Shown piece by piece: positions 41,009 to 49,615 of a DNA stretch of 55,351 nt; the first letter of the stretch is position 1, and the number at the start of each line of letters is the position of its first letter. The stretch spans positions 223,885-279,235 of the forward strand of contig JADHNN010000001.1 of the NCBI GenBank assembly GCA_016779485.1. The letters run 5' to 3'. The notes beneath the pieces were generated by a model. That model did not search any database and was not told the DNA's origin. It worked only from the letters and a program-made list of their open reading frames with translations. The translations under genes were made by a program, and so were the position numbers. The stretch is from Gammaproteobacteria bacterium (GTDB lineage: Bacteria; Pseudomonadota; Gammaproteobacteria; GCA-002705445; GCA-002716945).

Positions 41009-42016
41009 TCATTTATTTATAAGATTTTCATTGAAAAACTGTTTAACTTCATTGAGAGTTTTTTTAGTAGCTTGAGAATTATATTTCACTGTCACTCCTT
41101 TAAAAGAACACTTATTAAGAAAATACTCACTCATCTCTCGAGTATTTATAAGTACCCCTTCCATATTATTTATTTCTCCATTTTTATTAATTGTTAGTGT
41201 ACACTCTTTATTGATTATCTTTAAATTAGGTAATTTATCAAATGTAAAACCAAAATATAAAAATGGGTTATCAAATCCATGTCTAGCATTCTCCATTGAT
41301 ATAAATTTAATCTTTTTATCATTTCTAAAAAATTTTGAATAAATATTCCTACACGCAGCTTCCGGTGTCAGATCATCATCACTTCCAGTTATCATTAATA
41401 AAGGCGTTTCTGTTTCTGCATTATTTGGAAAGGTAAAACCACAGTAAGGATAAAGTGCAATGGATGCATGAAACCTTTCATCAAACGGTAGAATATCATT
41501 TATGAATTTAAAGTGAGATAAGATTGGCCCAACGCCACCTTGTGACCATCCTAAATAACCAACATTATTTATCACTGGATTTGTTTTAATAAGTTTTAAT
41601 GCAGCATATGCATCATTCATAAATGTTAAGCCAGAAACTTTAGAAAACTTTTTGTCATATTTTATATTCCTTGCGGAATAATGATCCAATTGAAATACAA
41701 CTAAACCCATATCAGTTAGTAATTCTATATATTTATTATGATATCTTCGTTGCCCACCAGAACCATGTGTCATGATTACAGCATTGTATGAATCTTGTTG
41801 TACATTTGGGTAGAATATATTGCCATTAATTATTATTTTATTTTTATTTGCATAATTTAAATCATAACTATCAACAGTTTCAAAACATACTAAGCCAATA
41901 TCCATCTGTGTAAGCTGGTCGGAAGGTTTTTTATTAGTACATGGATCTTGAATTTCTCTTGAACATGAAGACAGTATAGATAGACAAACAAGTATCAAAA
42001 ATAAACCTCTATACAT
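41009..42016 (-). CDS. alpha/beta hydrolase lipoprotein (dienelactone hydrolase-like)
   Basis: A 335-residue protein with a lipobox (LSILSSC, acylated Cys18). The hydrolase core has MTHGSGGQRRYHNK (oxyanion region), VGYLGWSQGGVGPIL with the nucleophile Ser in GWSQG, LLMITGSDDDLTP with the acid Asp, and ENARHGFDNP with the His. The triad looks complete, so it should be an active esterase or peptidase in the periplasm or anchored to a membrane. The substrate is unknown. It starts five bases after ctp. Confidence 0.82.
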   Translation of the reverse strand: MYRGLFLILVCLSILSSCSREIQDPCTNKKPSDQLTQMDIGLVCFETVDSYDLNYANKNKIIINGNIFYPNVQQDSYNAVIMTHGSGGQRRYHNKYIELLTDMGLVVFQLDHYSARNIKYDKKFSKVSGLTFMNDAYAALKLIKTNPVINNVGYLGWSQGGVGPILSHFKFINDILPFDERFHASIALYPYCGFTFPNNAETETPLLMITGSDDDLTPEAACRNIYSKFFRNDKKIKFISMENARHGFDNPFLYFGFTFDKLPNLKIINKECTLTINKNGEINNMEGVLINTREMSEYFLNKCSFKGVTVKYNSQATKKTLNEVKQFFNENLINK

Positions 42017-42021
42017 AGATA

Positions 42022-43206
42022 TTAGTTGGCTTTTGAATATTTATTTATATGATCTTCAATGACTGCAAGGATCTGATTATCTTTATTATACGGCTCTGGC
42101 ACTAGAGTACTTGGAGTTTCCATCTCTTTGAATTCAATTTTAATGTCAGGCTCAATCCCGTTCCCATGAATATTCCTATCATTAGGAGTGTAATATTTTG
42201 CTGTTGTAAGCTTTAAAGCAGAGCCATCAAACATTTCTTGTATAGATTGCACAGATGCTTTACCAAAGGATTTTTCACCATATATAATTGCTCTTTTGTG
42301 ATCCTGTAGTGCGCCTGCTACAATTTCAGATGCAGATGCAGAACCTCCATTGATTAAAATATATAAAGGTATTCCTTCAAGTATATCCTCACTATTAGCA
42401 ACGTATTCCAAATCAGAATTATTAGTTCTCCCTTTCGTATACACAATTTTTCCAGACTCCAAGAATAAATCAGAGATTCCAACTGCCGCTCCTAAAACTC
42501 CTCCAGGATTATTACGTAGATCAAGAATCAATGCCGACATCTTTTTGTTTGTCTCTTTTCTAAGTTCATATATTGCTTTTCTTACATTTGTTGTAGAGTT
42601 TGATTGAAAGCTTGATAATCTTAAATAACCAATATCTTCATTAAAAACTTTTGTTTTTATACCTTTAGAAACAATAATCTGTCTTGTTATCTCAAAGTCT
42701 AATGGTTGTTTCTCTTTTTCTCTTAAAATTTTTACTTTTACATTAGTACCGGGCTCACCTCTCATCAGCTTCACTGCATCATTGAGTGATTTATCTTTTA
42801 GTGAGACATCTTGGACTTCTATGACAAGGTCACCAGATTTCAGACCAGCTTTTTGTGCTGGCGTGTCATCTATAGGAGCAATAATTTTCACAAAACCATC
42901 TTCCATAGTAATCTCAATTCCTATTCCGCCAAATCTGCCAGTCGTGCCTATTTTGAGTTCTGAGAAGTCATCTTTTGATAGATAGTCAGAGTATGGATCA
43001 AGTTTCGACACCATACCCTCAATTGCATAATTAAATAATGTACCATCATCTACTTCATCAACATACTGGTCTTTAATTTTTTTATAAACATCAACAAATT
43101 GTTGTATTTTGTCAGAGGGGATTTCTGAATCATCTGCATGCAACGGCACACTTAAATGTATGAAAATTAGAAAAAAAGCTATATTTTTAAGGTTTTGAGT
43201 AAACAT
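42022..43206 (-). CDS. ctpA: C-terminal processing periplasmic protease (family S41)
   Basis: A 394-residue serine protease with a signal peptide (NIAFFLIFIHLSVPLHA). The PDZ domain (about residues 90-170) has GIGIEITMEDGFVKIIAPIDDTPAQKAGLKSGD. The S41 catalytic part has LILDLRNNPGGVLGAAV, the nucleophile Ser in NGGSASASEIVAGALQDH and the general-base Lys in GEKSFGKASVQ. I use ATG 43206, because upstream in-frame codons to 43362 encode an unconserved stretch lying over the arsR promoter and gene. It is first in a minus-strand operon of envelope proteins. Confidence 0.92.
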   Translation of the reverse strand: MFTQNLKNIAFFLIFIHLSVPLHADDSEIPSDKIQQFVDVYKKIKDQYVDEVDDGTLFNYAIEGMVSKLDPYSDYLSKDDFSELKIGTTGRFGGIGIEITMEDGFVKIIAPIDDTPAQKAGLKSGDLVIEVQDVSLKDKSLNDAVKLMRGEPGTNVKVKILREKEKQPLDFEITRQIIVSKGIKTKVFNEDIGYLRLSSFQSNSTTNVRKAIYELRKETNKKMSALILDLRNNPGGVLGAAVGISDLFLESGKIVYTKGRTNNSDLEYVANSEDILEGIPLYILINGGSASASEIVAGALQDHKRAIIYGEKSFGKASVQSIQEMFDGSALKLTTAKYYTPNDRNIHGNGIEPDIKIEFKEMETPSTLVPEPYNKDNQILAVIEDHINKYSKAN

Positions 43207-43208
43207 TT

Positions 43209-43253
43209 TTATTAAATTTAATAATAGCACTTTATTATTAAATTTATTATTAG
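43209..43253. promoter_or_regulatory. AT-rich palindrome and repeat between ctpA and arsR
   Basis: TTATTAAATTTAATAA (43209-43224) is a perfect 16-bp palindrome. A related block, ATTATTAAATTTATTATTAG (43234-43253), follows 9 bases later. They lie between the ctpA ATG and a TATAAT (43272-43277) just ahead of arsR. ArsR-type regulators bind AT-rich inverted repeats of this kind, so this may be an autoregulatory operator. Confidence 0.5.
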
Positions 43254-43283
43254 TTTTAGCTAATATAGGTATATAATAATAAA

Positions 43284-43625
43284 ATGGAAAACGAGCAACT
43301 ACATACTGAAGAGAGGATAGATTACTCCTCAACTGACCAACAAAAGGATATAGAAACTGCATCTAGGTCACTTAAGGCTATGTCACATCCTCTAAGGCTG
43401 ATGATACTCTGCAAGCTTGGGGAAGATGAATTTAGTGTCCAAGATATCGTAGATAATGTAGGGACATCACAAAGTAACATATCTCAACATTTAGCGATAT
43501 TAAGAGATAAAGGTATCTTGTCTGCTAGAAAAGATGCCAATAAGGTTTTCTATAAAGTAACTGACTTTAAAACACTAAAGCTCATTGATATGATGAGAGA
43601 AGTTTTCTGTTCAAAGCATAATTAA
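43284..43625 (+). CDS. ArsR-family regulator with BigR/SqrR-type cysteine pair
   Basis: A 113-residue winged helix-turn-helix repressor. SRSLKAMSHPLRLMILCKLGEDEFSVQDI leads into the recognition helix VGTSQSNISQHLAILRDKG and the wing ILSARKDANKVFYKV. Its only cysteines are Cys43 (helix 2) and Cys109 (last helix), 66 residues apart, the spacing of the persulfide-sensing pair in BigR and SqrR. No metal-site CxC motif is present. So a sulfide/persulfide sensor is more likely than an arsenic sensor. A TATAAT ends 6 bases before the ATG, so the mRNA may be leaderless. Adjacent to a rhodanese-fold gene. Confidence 0.85.
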   Translation: MENEQLHTEERIDYSSTDQQKDIETASRSLKAMSHPLRLMILCKLGEDEFSVQDIVDNVGTSQSNISQHLAILRDKGILSARKDANKVFYKVTDFKTLKLIDMMREVFCSKHN

Positions 43626-43632
43626 TCCATAG

Positions 43633-44040
43633 ATGGGTGACTCAATGGAATTTGTCTCTAATCACCCTGTATTATCCGTTGCTCTTTTTATATTTATTTA
43701 TTTAATTATTTCTTTCGAAATCAAAAATTTCACAAAAAAATATAAATCTATTAACTGTAATGACCTCGTAACTAAAATTAACGAAAATAGTGTTACCATT
43801 TTAGATACAAGAGAAAAATCAGATTTCAAAAAAGGTCATATTTCCAATGCTGTAAATTACGATGTATCATCTGGTAAGTCCATAGATAACAAGGATGTTG
43901 TAGTGTATGACAAAGATGAAATGGCAAGCGTTAGTAGTGCAGAAAAATTATCAGCTAATCAATCATTGAAAATCTATTACTTGGAAGGTGGCGTTCAATC
44001 TTGGATTGAAAATAACTTACCTTTATCGGAGAAAAAATGA
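43633..44040 (+). CDS. yibN: YibN-like membrane-anchored rhodanese-fold protein
   Basis: A 135-residue protein with one N-terminal membrane helix (NHPVLSVALFIFIYLIISFE) and a cytoplasmic rhodanese domain (VTILDTREKSDFKKGHISNAVNYD, LEGGVQSWIENNLPL). The position of the catalytic Cys reads VVVYDKDEMAS, so it is unlikely to transfer sulfur. E. coli YibN, as I recall it, likewise lacks this Cys and has been reported to interact with YidC. It overlaps secB by 4 bases (ATGA), in the conserved yibN-secB-gpsA arrangement. Confidence 0.85.
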   Translation: MGDSMEFVSNHPVLSVALFIFIYLIISFEIKNFTKKYKSINCNDLVTKINENSVTILDTREKSDFKKGHISNAVNYDVSSGKSIDNKDVVVYDKDEMASVSSAEKLSANQSLKIYYLEGGVQSWIENNLPLSEKK

Positions 44041-44474
44041 CAGATAATATAGTTCAGTTCAACATACAAAGAATTTATCTTAAAGATCTATCTTTCGAAT
44101 CACCTATGACACCTGAGATATTCACTAATATGTCATCTACGCCTAAAGTAGGATTCAACTTTGAATCAGGCATAAAAGAAATTAACACTGATACGCATGA
44201 GCTTACTCTCACTTTTAATGTCAAAGCTGAAGTAGAAAATGAAGTGATGTACCTAGTGGAACTTAAACAATGTGGAGTATTTACTGTCTCAATTGATGAT
44301 GCAGATTTAAAGAAAAAATTTTTAAATGTCCACTGTGCAGAAATAGTTTATCCATACGCAAGAGAAAATATTTCGTCTATTATTCAGAAGGGAGGATTCC
44401 CACCTTTATTTCTCTCTCCAATAGATTTTCACACTATCTATCAAAACGAATTAGATAAGCGAAAAAATGATTAA
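44037..44474 (+). CDS. secB: protein-export chaperone SecB
   Basis: A 145-residue chaperone that keeps precursors unfolded and hands them to SecA. FNIQRIYLKDLSFESPMTPEIF is the family start, YLVELKQCGVFTV the central strand region, and CAEIVYPYARENISSIIQKGGFPPLFLSPIDF the C-terminal signature. The length is near the usual 155. It sits between yibN and gpsA, overlapping both by 4 and 1 bases. Confidence 0.95.
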   Translation: MTDNIVQFNIQRIYLKDLSFESPMTPEIFTNMSSTPKVGFNFESGIKEINTDTHELTLTFNVKAEVENEVMYLVELKQCGVFTVSIDDADLKKKFLNVHCAEIVYPYARENISSIIQKGGFPPLFLSPIDFHTIYQNELDKRKND

Positions 44475-45445
44475 TGCCGCATAACTTTAGAGTCATTGGT
44501 GCTGGGGTTTGGGGATTAGCATTCTCTGACTACCTTATAAATAATGGTTGCGATGTTGAGATATTTTGTAGAGATTTCAATCTTGCTAACAAAAAACTAA
44601 ATAAGTTAAAATTTCAATCTAATCTCTCAAGTTATGTAAAACCTTTATCAGTCTTATCAAATTACGATTGTAATGATGCTATTAATATAATTGCTACAAA
44701 CAGCAACGGTTTTTCTGATTTATTTGACAATCAAAAAATATATTTTAATGACCTGAAAAAAATAGTCTGGTTGACTAAAGGACTAGATCATAAAACTGGA
44801 AAATTATTTAGTGAGTACCTTAATGAAAAATTTAATGGAGTAGAATTAGCATTAATATCCGGCCCCTCATTTGCAGAGGATTTATGTAATGGCCTTGATA
44901 TTACAATATCTTTAGCATCAAATTCTTCAAGTTTTAGCGACAAATTATTTGAATTAATGTCATCAAATTCATTGAAATTTAAACAAACTTCACACTTAGA
45001 GGCAATAGAAATTGCAAGCTTTTTAAAAAATATAACTGCAATACTTTGTGGAATTTCAGATAATACTTTTTCTGAAAGAAAATCAGATTTGCTTATTAAA
45101 ATCGCATGCGACGAAGTATTAAGTATGTATTGCTCGCTCAACAATATTCAGGAAGATGATTTAAGGAACGAGATAGTAAACTCTCCTGGGTGTATTGGAG
45201 ATATGAACCTTACATGTAAACAGTTAAAATCTAGAAATTATCAATTTGGTAAATCTATATCTGACAGCAGTTCTTCTATACAAGATGCATTGAACGAAAT
45301 TGGAACAGTGGAGGGATATGAATGTTGTATTACTTTAATAGAAAAATCAAAAACATTTCGCTCTACTATTGCTAGTACTCTTTATAAAATTTTATCTCAA
45401 CCAGCTAAAAGAAGTGATTATTTATTAAAATTATTTCAATCCTAA
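44474..45445 (+). CDS. gpsA: glycerol-3-phosphate dehydrogenase [NAD(P)+]
   Basis: A 323-residue enzyme making glycerol-3-phosphate for phospholipids. The N-terminal dinucleotide fold is FRVIGAGVWGLAFSDYLINNG (usually GxGSWGTALA), WLTKGLDHKTGKL and LISGPSFAEDL follow, and the catalytic Lys lies in EIASFLKNITAILCGISD. The C-terminus has NEIGTVEGYECCITL, matching the usual VEGxxTxxAV. The sequence is fairly diverged from E. coli GpsA but complete. It converges on glnG with a 15-base overlap. Confidence 0.88.
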   Translation: MPHNFRVIGAGVWGLAFSDYLINNGCDVEIFCRDFNLANKKLNKLKFQSNLSSYVKPLSVLSNYDCNDAINIIATNSNGFSDLFDNQKIYFNDLKKIVWLTKGLDHKTGKLFSEYLNEKFNGVELALISGPSFAEDLCNGLDITISLASNSSSFSDKLFELMSSNSLKFKQTSHLEAIEIASFLKNITAILCGISDNTFSERKSDLLIKIACDEVLSMYCSLNNIQEDDLRNEIVNSPGCIGDMNLTCKQLKSRNYQFGKSISDSSSSIQDALNEIGTVEGYECCITLIEKSKTFRSTIASTLYKILSQPAKRSDYLLKLFQS

Positions 45446-46831
45446 ATCTTTAATTTTACGAGTAATTGTATTCCTACCAAGACCAAGTATTTTAGCCGCA
45501 TCAATCCTTCTTCCTTTGCTTGCCTTTAATGCTTCTTGAAGTAAAAGCTTTTCAAGTTCTTTAGATAAGCGAGTTAAATCATTTTCGTCTGATAAAATAT
45601 TTTTTATATGACTGGAAAGAGACGCTTCCCATAAAGAGGTACCATCCATATTTACATTTACTGTATCAGAAACGTTACTATGATTATCATTTTTAATTTC
45701 ATCAGGAATATCATCTGCAGTAATACATGCTGATGGAGCCATAACTGTAATATATCGACAAGTATTCTCAAGCTGTCTAATATTTCCAGGCCAGTCATAA
45801 TCATTTAATATTTTCATTGCATTTTTATCTATACTTTTTTCATCACCTTTTATTTCAGCAGCACTTTTAGATAAAAAATGTTTAACTAACATAGGAATGT
45901 CCTCTTTTCTTTTTCGAAGAGGCGGCAGTCCTATCCTAAATACATTTAATCGATGATATAAATCCTCTCTAAATTTCCCTGTTTTTATAAGTTGTTCAAT
46001 ATTCTGGTTTGTAGCTGCAATTATTCTAACGTCAGATTTAATAGGTTTTTGTCCGCCCACTCTATAAAACTCATGACTTGATAAAACCCTAAGTAATCTA
46101 GTTTGTAATTCTGGATGCATATCTCCTATCTCATCAAGAAATAGAGTGCCTCCTAAAGCTTGTTCAAATCTTCCTATTCTTTGAGATTGTGCACCTGTAA
46201 ATGAACCTTTCTCGTGTCCAAAAAGCTCACTTTCAAGAAGTTCATGAGGTATTGCTGCAACATTTATTGCAATGAAAGGCTCTTTGTTTCTGGAACTATT
46301 AGCATGTACAGATTGTGCTATTAATTCTTTTCCTGTACCTGATTCTCCACGGATAAGGACTGTGATATCAGTTTTTGATATCTTGCCTATGGCCTTAAAT
46401 ACTTCTTGCATAGATCCTGCTCTACCTACAATCTTAGATTTTGATTCTTCCAAACCGTCTTGAAGATTAGTTTTTTTTGTTTTTGTAGCTTTAATAGCTA
46501 ACTTTCTAATTTCATTTATATCAAATGGTTTTGTAAGGTATTCAAAAGCACCACCTTTATATGCAGAAAGTGCATTATCCATGTTTGCGTGAGCTGTAAT
46601 TATTATTGTGGGGAGATCTGGATATTTCTCAGACACTTTGTCGAGGAACTCTAGACCAGACATACCAGGCATTTTAATGTCTGTAATTATAAGATCTGGC
46701 TTGCTAGAATTTAATGCAAGCAGAGCTTGTGACGCACTAGAGAAGGCTTCAATTTGAAATAAATCTTCTAGCGTACTTGTACAAATAGTTCTAATACTTT
46801 CTTCATCATCTATTATCCAAACATTAGTCAT
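45431..46831 (-). CDS. glnG: nitrogen regulation response regulator NtrC
   Basis: A 466-residue sigma-54 activator. The receiver domain has PDLIITDIKMPGMSG with the phospho-acceptor Asp near residue 54. The AAA+ domain has GESGTGKELIAQSVH (Walker A), the sigma-54 contact loop as GSFTGA (canonical GAFTGA), and GGTLFLDEIGDMHPELQTRLLRVL. The C-terminal Fis-type helix-turn-helix is KGRRIDAAKILGLGRNTITRKI. I chose ATG 46831, with AAGGAG eight bases upstream; the ATG at 46837 is too close to it. It overlaps glnL by 8 bases. Confidence 0.95.
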   Translation of the reverse strand: MTNVWIIDDEESIRTICTSTLEDLFQIEAFSSASQALLALNSSKPDLIITDIKMPGMSGLEFLDKVSEKYPDLPTIIITAHANMDNALSAYKGGAFEYLTKPFDINEIRKLAIKATKTKKTNLQDGLEESKSKIVGRAGSMQEVFKAIGKISKTDITVLIRGESGTGKELIAQSVHANSSRNKEPFIAINVAAIPHELLESELFGHEKGSFTGAQSQRIGRFEQALGGTLFLDEIGDMHPELQTRLLRVLSSHEFYRVGGQKPIKSDVRIIAATNQNIEQLIKTGKFREDLYHRLNVFRIGLPPLRKRKEDIPMLVKHFLSKSAAEIKGDEKSIDKNAMKILNDYDWPGNIRQLENTCRYITVMAPSACITADDIPDEIKNDNHSNVSDTVNVNMDGTSLWEASLSSHIKNILSDENDLTRLSKELEKLLLQEALKASKGRRIDAAKILGLGRNTITRKIKDLGLK

Positions 46832-47906
46832 TATCATAACTCCTTAAGGGAAGCACGATAGTAAAAATCGTTTCTCGATGTTTGCTCGAGCATTCTATAA
46901 GACCTGAATTTTGCATTATAATAGATTGAGCTATTGTAAGCCCTAAGCCCATTCCATCAGACTTAGTTGACACCATTGGGTAAAAAATTTCCTTAAGTTT
47001 CTCTTCTTTAATTCCAGGTCCGTTGTCAATGACATCAATTTTTACAACTAATGGATATTTTTGATTACCTATAGTATAGCTGGATTCAGATCTTGTTCGT
47101 ATTTCTACATAACCCTTAAACTCTAATGCCTGTATTGAGTTTCTAACTAGGTTTATCAATGCTTGAATTAATTGTTCTTTATTAGTGTACACATCAGGAA
47201 TACTTGGATCATAATTTTTTTTAAAATCTATTTTTTTATTTTTTATATCAAATTTGAATAAATCAATAACATGTTCGGTAGCTTCATGGATGTTAATATA
47301 TGATTTATCTATTGATGTAGCTGGTAAAGCCATATCATTTAAAAGATTTACCAGTCTATCTGTTTCTTTTTTAATAATGTCTGTGAATTTTTTGTAATCA
47401 TTGTCTAAAGACTTCTCAAGTATTTGTGCAGCACCTAAAATTCCGCCCAAAGGATTTTTTATTTCATGAGATAATCCTTTAATCATCTCTCTCGTAGCCC
47501 TCTCTTGTTCAATTAAGTTTTGTTCAAGAGAAATGCTATGCAGTCTGCCTGTTTCTGATAATTCAATAAGGATAATATTATCTTTATTAATATTTACTTG
47601 AGATATATTACAATCAACTATTTTTTCATCACCTTCAAAGTTTTTAAATTTAAAGTCTCTGATCATTTTAGAGTGATTGTCGGCGCACACGTCAGCAATA
47701 TGCTGACCAAGAGATTGATGTCCAATAGATGGTTTGAGTTGAGATAAAGGCGGGAACTTAGTGCTTATTCCTAACATATTTAATCCTGCAATATTAATAA
47801 AAAAGTATGAGCTATCTTCATTTAAAGCGACTACTGCTGTAGATATACTTTCTATTATCTCTAGGAGTAATTTAGAATCTAAAGTTGTTCTGCTTTTTAA
47901 TTCCAT
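46824..47906 (-). CDS. glnL: nitrogen regulation sensor kinase NtrB
   Basis: A 360-residue soluble histidine kinase that phosphorylates NtrC under nitrogen shortage, controlled by PII. A PAS domain (about residues 10-110: AVVALNEDSSYFFINIAGLNML) precedes the H box MIKGLSHEIKNPLGGILGAAQI and the ATPase core with NLVRNSIQAL, DNGPGIKEE and STKSDGMGLGLTIAQ. I start at ATG 47906, eight bases after a strong hairpin; an earlier in-frame start would lie inside that hairpin. There is no separate Shine-Dalgarno sequence. Confidence 0.93.
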   Translation of the reverse strand: MELKSRTTLDSKLLLEIIESISTAVVALNEDSSYFFINIAGLNMLGISTKFPPLSQLKPSIGHQSLGQHIADVCADNHSKMIRDFKFKNFEGDEKIVDCNISQVNINKDNIILIELSETGRLHSISLEQNLIEQERATREMIKGLSHEIKNPLGGILGAAQILEKSLDNDYKKFTDIIKKETDRLVNLLNDMALPATSIDKSYINIHEATEHVIDLFKFDIKNKKIDFKKNYDPSIPDVYTNKEQLIQALINLVRNSIQALEFKGYVEIRTRSESSYTIGNQKYPLVVKIDVIDNGPGIKEEKLKEIFYPMVSTKSDGMGLGLTIAQSIIMQNSGLIECSSKHRETIFTIVLPLRSYDND

Positions 47907-47914
47907 AATTGAAT

Positions 47915-47941
47915 ACACACCGCCTTATTTAGGCGGTGTGT
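47915..47941 (-). terminator. glnA-glnL intercistronic hairpin (attenuator-like)
   Basis: ACACACCGCC and GGCGGTGTGT pair perfectly around a 7-base loop, 7 bases after the glnA stop and 8 bases before the glnL ATG. There is no T-run on the minus strand, so termination would be weak or need Rho. In enteric bacteria a terminator at this junction lets only some glnA transcripts continue into glnLG; this hairpin may do the same or protect the glnA 3' end. Confidence 0.75.
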
Positions 47942-47948
47942 CTTTAGT

Positions 47949-49361
47949 TTATAGACTGTAGTACATTTCAAACTCACAAGGGTGAGTAGATTGTCGCAAT
48001 CTTTGTACTTCCTCTGTTTTAAGATCTATATACGAGTCGATCATTTTATTTGTAAAGACGTCGCCTGCATTTAGAAATTCTCTATCTTTATCAAGGGCGT
48101 CTAATGCAATCCACAGACCCTCTGCAACTGTTGGAAGCATTTTCTCTTCCTCAGCTGAAATAGAAAACAGATCCTTATCCATTGCTGGACCTGGATCAAT
48201 TTTATTTTTAATACCATCTAGCCCAGCCATCATCATTGCAGAAAATGCTAAATATGGGTTAGCAGTAGAATCTGGGAATCTTACCTCTATACGCCTAGCT
48301 TTATCAGACATCACATAAGGTATACGTATAGATGCTGATCTGTTACGAGCAGAGTATGTAAGAATTACAGGAGCTTCAAAGCCTGGAATTAAACGCTTGT
48401 AACTATTAGTGGATGCATTTGTAAATGCGTTAAGCGCACGAGCATGTTTTATTATTCCACCAATATACCAAAGAGCTTCTTGTGACATATTCCCATATAA
48501 ATCACCAGCAAAGATATTTTTTCCATCTTTAGCAAGGGACTGATGAACATGCATACCTGAGCCATTATCACCAACAACAGGCTTTGGCATGAAGGTTGCT
48601 GTTTTTCCAAATGCATGCGCTACATTTTGTACAACATATTTAAATTTTTGAACTTCATCTGCTTTTTTAACAAGCGTATTGAATAGTGTTCCAATTTCAC
48701 ACTGACCAGCTGTTGCTACTTCATGATGATGAACTTCACATTGGACACCTACCTCATGCAGTGTTGTAATCATCGCAGATCTACAATCCTGAAGTGCATC
48801 CACAGGTGGAACTGGGAAATAACCGCCTTTAACTACAGGTCTATGTCCCATATTACCATCATCATAATTCTTGCCACTGTTCCAGCAAGCTTCGGTAGAA
48901 TCTACTTTAAAAAAACAACTTCCTGTTTTATCTTCAAACTTAACATCATCAAATACAAAGAATTCGTTTTCAGGACCAAAGTAGGCTGTATCTGCAATGC
49001 CAGATTCTGAAAGAAATTTTTCGGCTTTCTTAGCAATACCTCTAGGATCTTTTTCATATGTTGAACCATCTTCAGGTTCAATTACATCACACGTTACATT
49101 AATCGTTGGTTCATCAAAAAATGGATCTGCAAAAGCTGTTGATGTGTCCGGCATAAGTATCATGTCAGACTCATTGATATCTTTCCAGCCAGCAATGGAT
49201 GATCCATCAAACATTTTTCCTTCTTCACAATCTGTAGCTATACCTTCATCGGTGGTTGTTACAGTAACGTGTTGTTCTTTACCTTGAGTATTGGTAAACC
49301 TATAGTCTATGAATTTGGCTTCTTTCTCATCAACCAATTTCTTTATGTCATTTGCGCTCAT
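47949..49361 (-). CDS. glnA: glutamine synthetase type I, lacking the adenylylation tyrosine
   Basis: A 470-residue GSI that condenses ammonia and glutamate using [60 protein letters not shown] and the length identify the GSI-beta form, normally controlled by GlnE adenylylation. The target tyrosine (DKNLYDLPPEE in E. coli) is Phe399 here ([13 protein letters not shown], codon TTT at 48165-48167), so this control should be lost. I start at ATG 49361, with AGGAAT upstream, not at 49412, because the sigma-54 promoter start site lies downstream of the latter. Confidence 0.97.
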   Translation of the reverse strand: MSANDIKKLVDEKEAKFIDYRFTNTQGKEQHVTVTTTDEGIATDCEEGKMFDGSSIAGWKDINESDMILMPDTSTAFADPFFDEPTINVTCDVIEPEDGSTYEKDPRGIAKKAEKFLSESGIADTAYFGPENEFFVFDDVKFEDKTGSCFFKVDSTEACWNSGKNYDDGNMGHRPVVKGGYFPVPPVDALQDCRSAMITTLHEVGVQCEVHHHEVATAGQCEIGTLFNTLVKKADEVQKFKYVVQNVAHAFGKTATFMPKPVVGDNGSGMHVHQSLAKDGKNIFAGDLYGNMSQEALWYIGGIIKHARALNAFTNASTNSYKRLIPGFEAPVILTYSARNRSASIRIPYVMSDKARRIEVRFPDSTANPYLAFSAMMMAGLDGIKNKIDPGPAMDKDLFSISAEEEKMLPTVAEGLWIALDALDKDREFLNAGDVFTNKMIDSYIDLKTEEVQRLRQSTHPCEFEMYYSL

Positions 49362-49400
49362 TTTATTCCTCACTAGTGTTTTTATTCGCACATATACAAA

Positions 49401-49416
49401 TGCACATATCATGCCA
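49401..49416 (-). promoter_or_regulatory. sigma-54 promoter of glnA
   Basis: The minus strand reads TGGCATGATATGTGCA: GG at -24 and GC at -12 with correct spacing, differing from TGGCAC-N5-TTGCA at two positions. Transcription would start near 49390, leaving a leader of ~29 bases before ATG 49361. NtrC and NtrB are encoded in the same operon. Confidence 0.65.
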
Positions 49417-49496
49417 ACTTTACTAATAATATATATCTGCAGTATTCATTACGATAGCATAAAATGATTTATAATAATGCAATAATTGATCATAAA

Positions 49497-49525
49497 TAGT
49501 GCATATTCATAATAACAGTGCACTA
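49497..49525. promoter_or_regulatory. inverted repeat, candidate NtrC enhancer upstream of glnA
   Basis: TAGTGCA (49497-49503) and TGCACTA (49519-49525) form a 7-bp inverted repeat centred about 120 bases upstream of the sigma-54 start. Half-sites of NtrC contain TGCAC/GTGCA, and enhancers commonly sit at -100 to -140. The 15-base spacer is longer than in the enteric consensus, so the assignment is tentative. The rest of the 254-base gap up to glyS shows only AT-rich sequence. Confidence 0.4.
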
Positions 49526-49615
49526 TATTATTACAGTCTGATGTTAAAAAAATATAAAAAATATATGTCTTATCTCTTTATAGAAGTATAATTTCATTAT
49601 TCATAAGGAGCTAAA

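Noticed and set aside
43207-43362. Extended N-terminus of the S41 protease up to 43362
   Set aside because: The extra 52 residues precede a normal signal peptide and would cover the arsR promoter and start.
43633-44040. Active sulfurtransferase function for the rhodanese-fold protein
   Set aside because: The active-site Cys position is Asp (VVVYDKDEMAS), so only the fold is retained.
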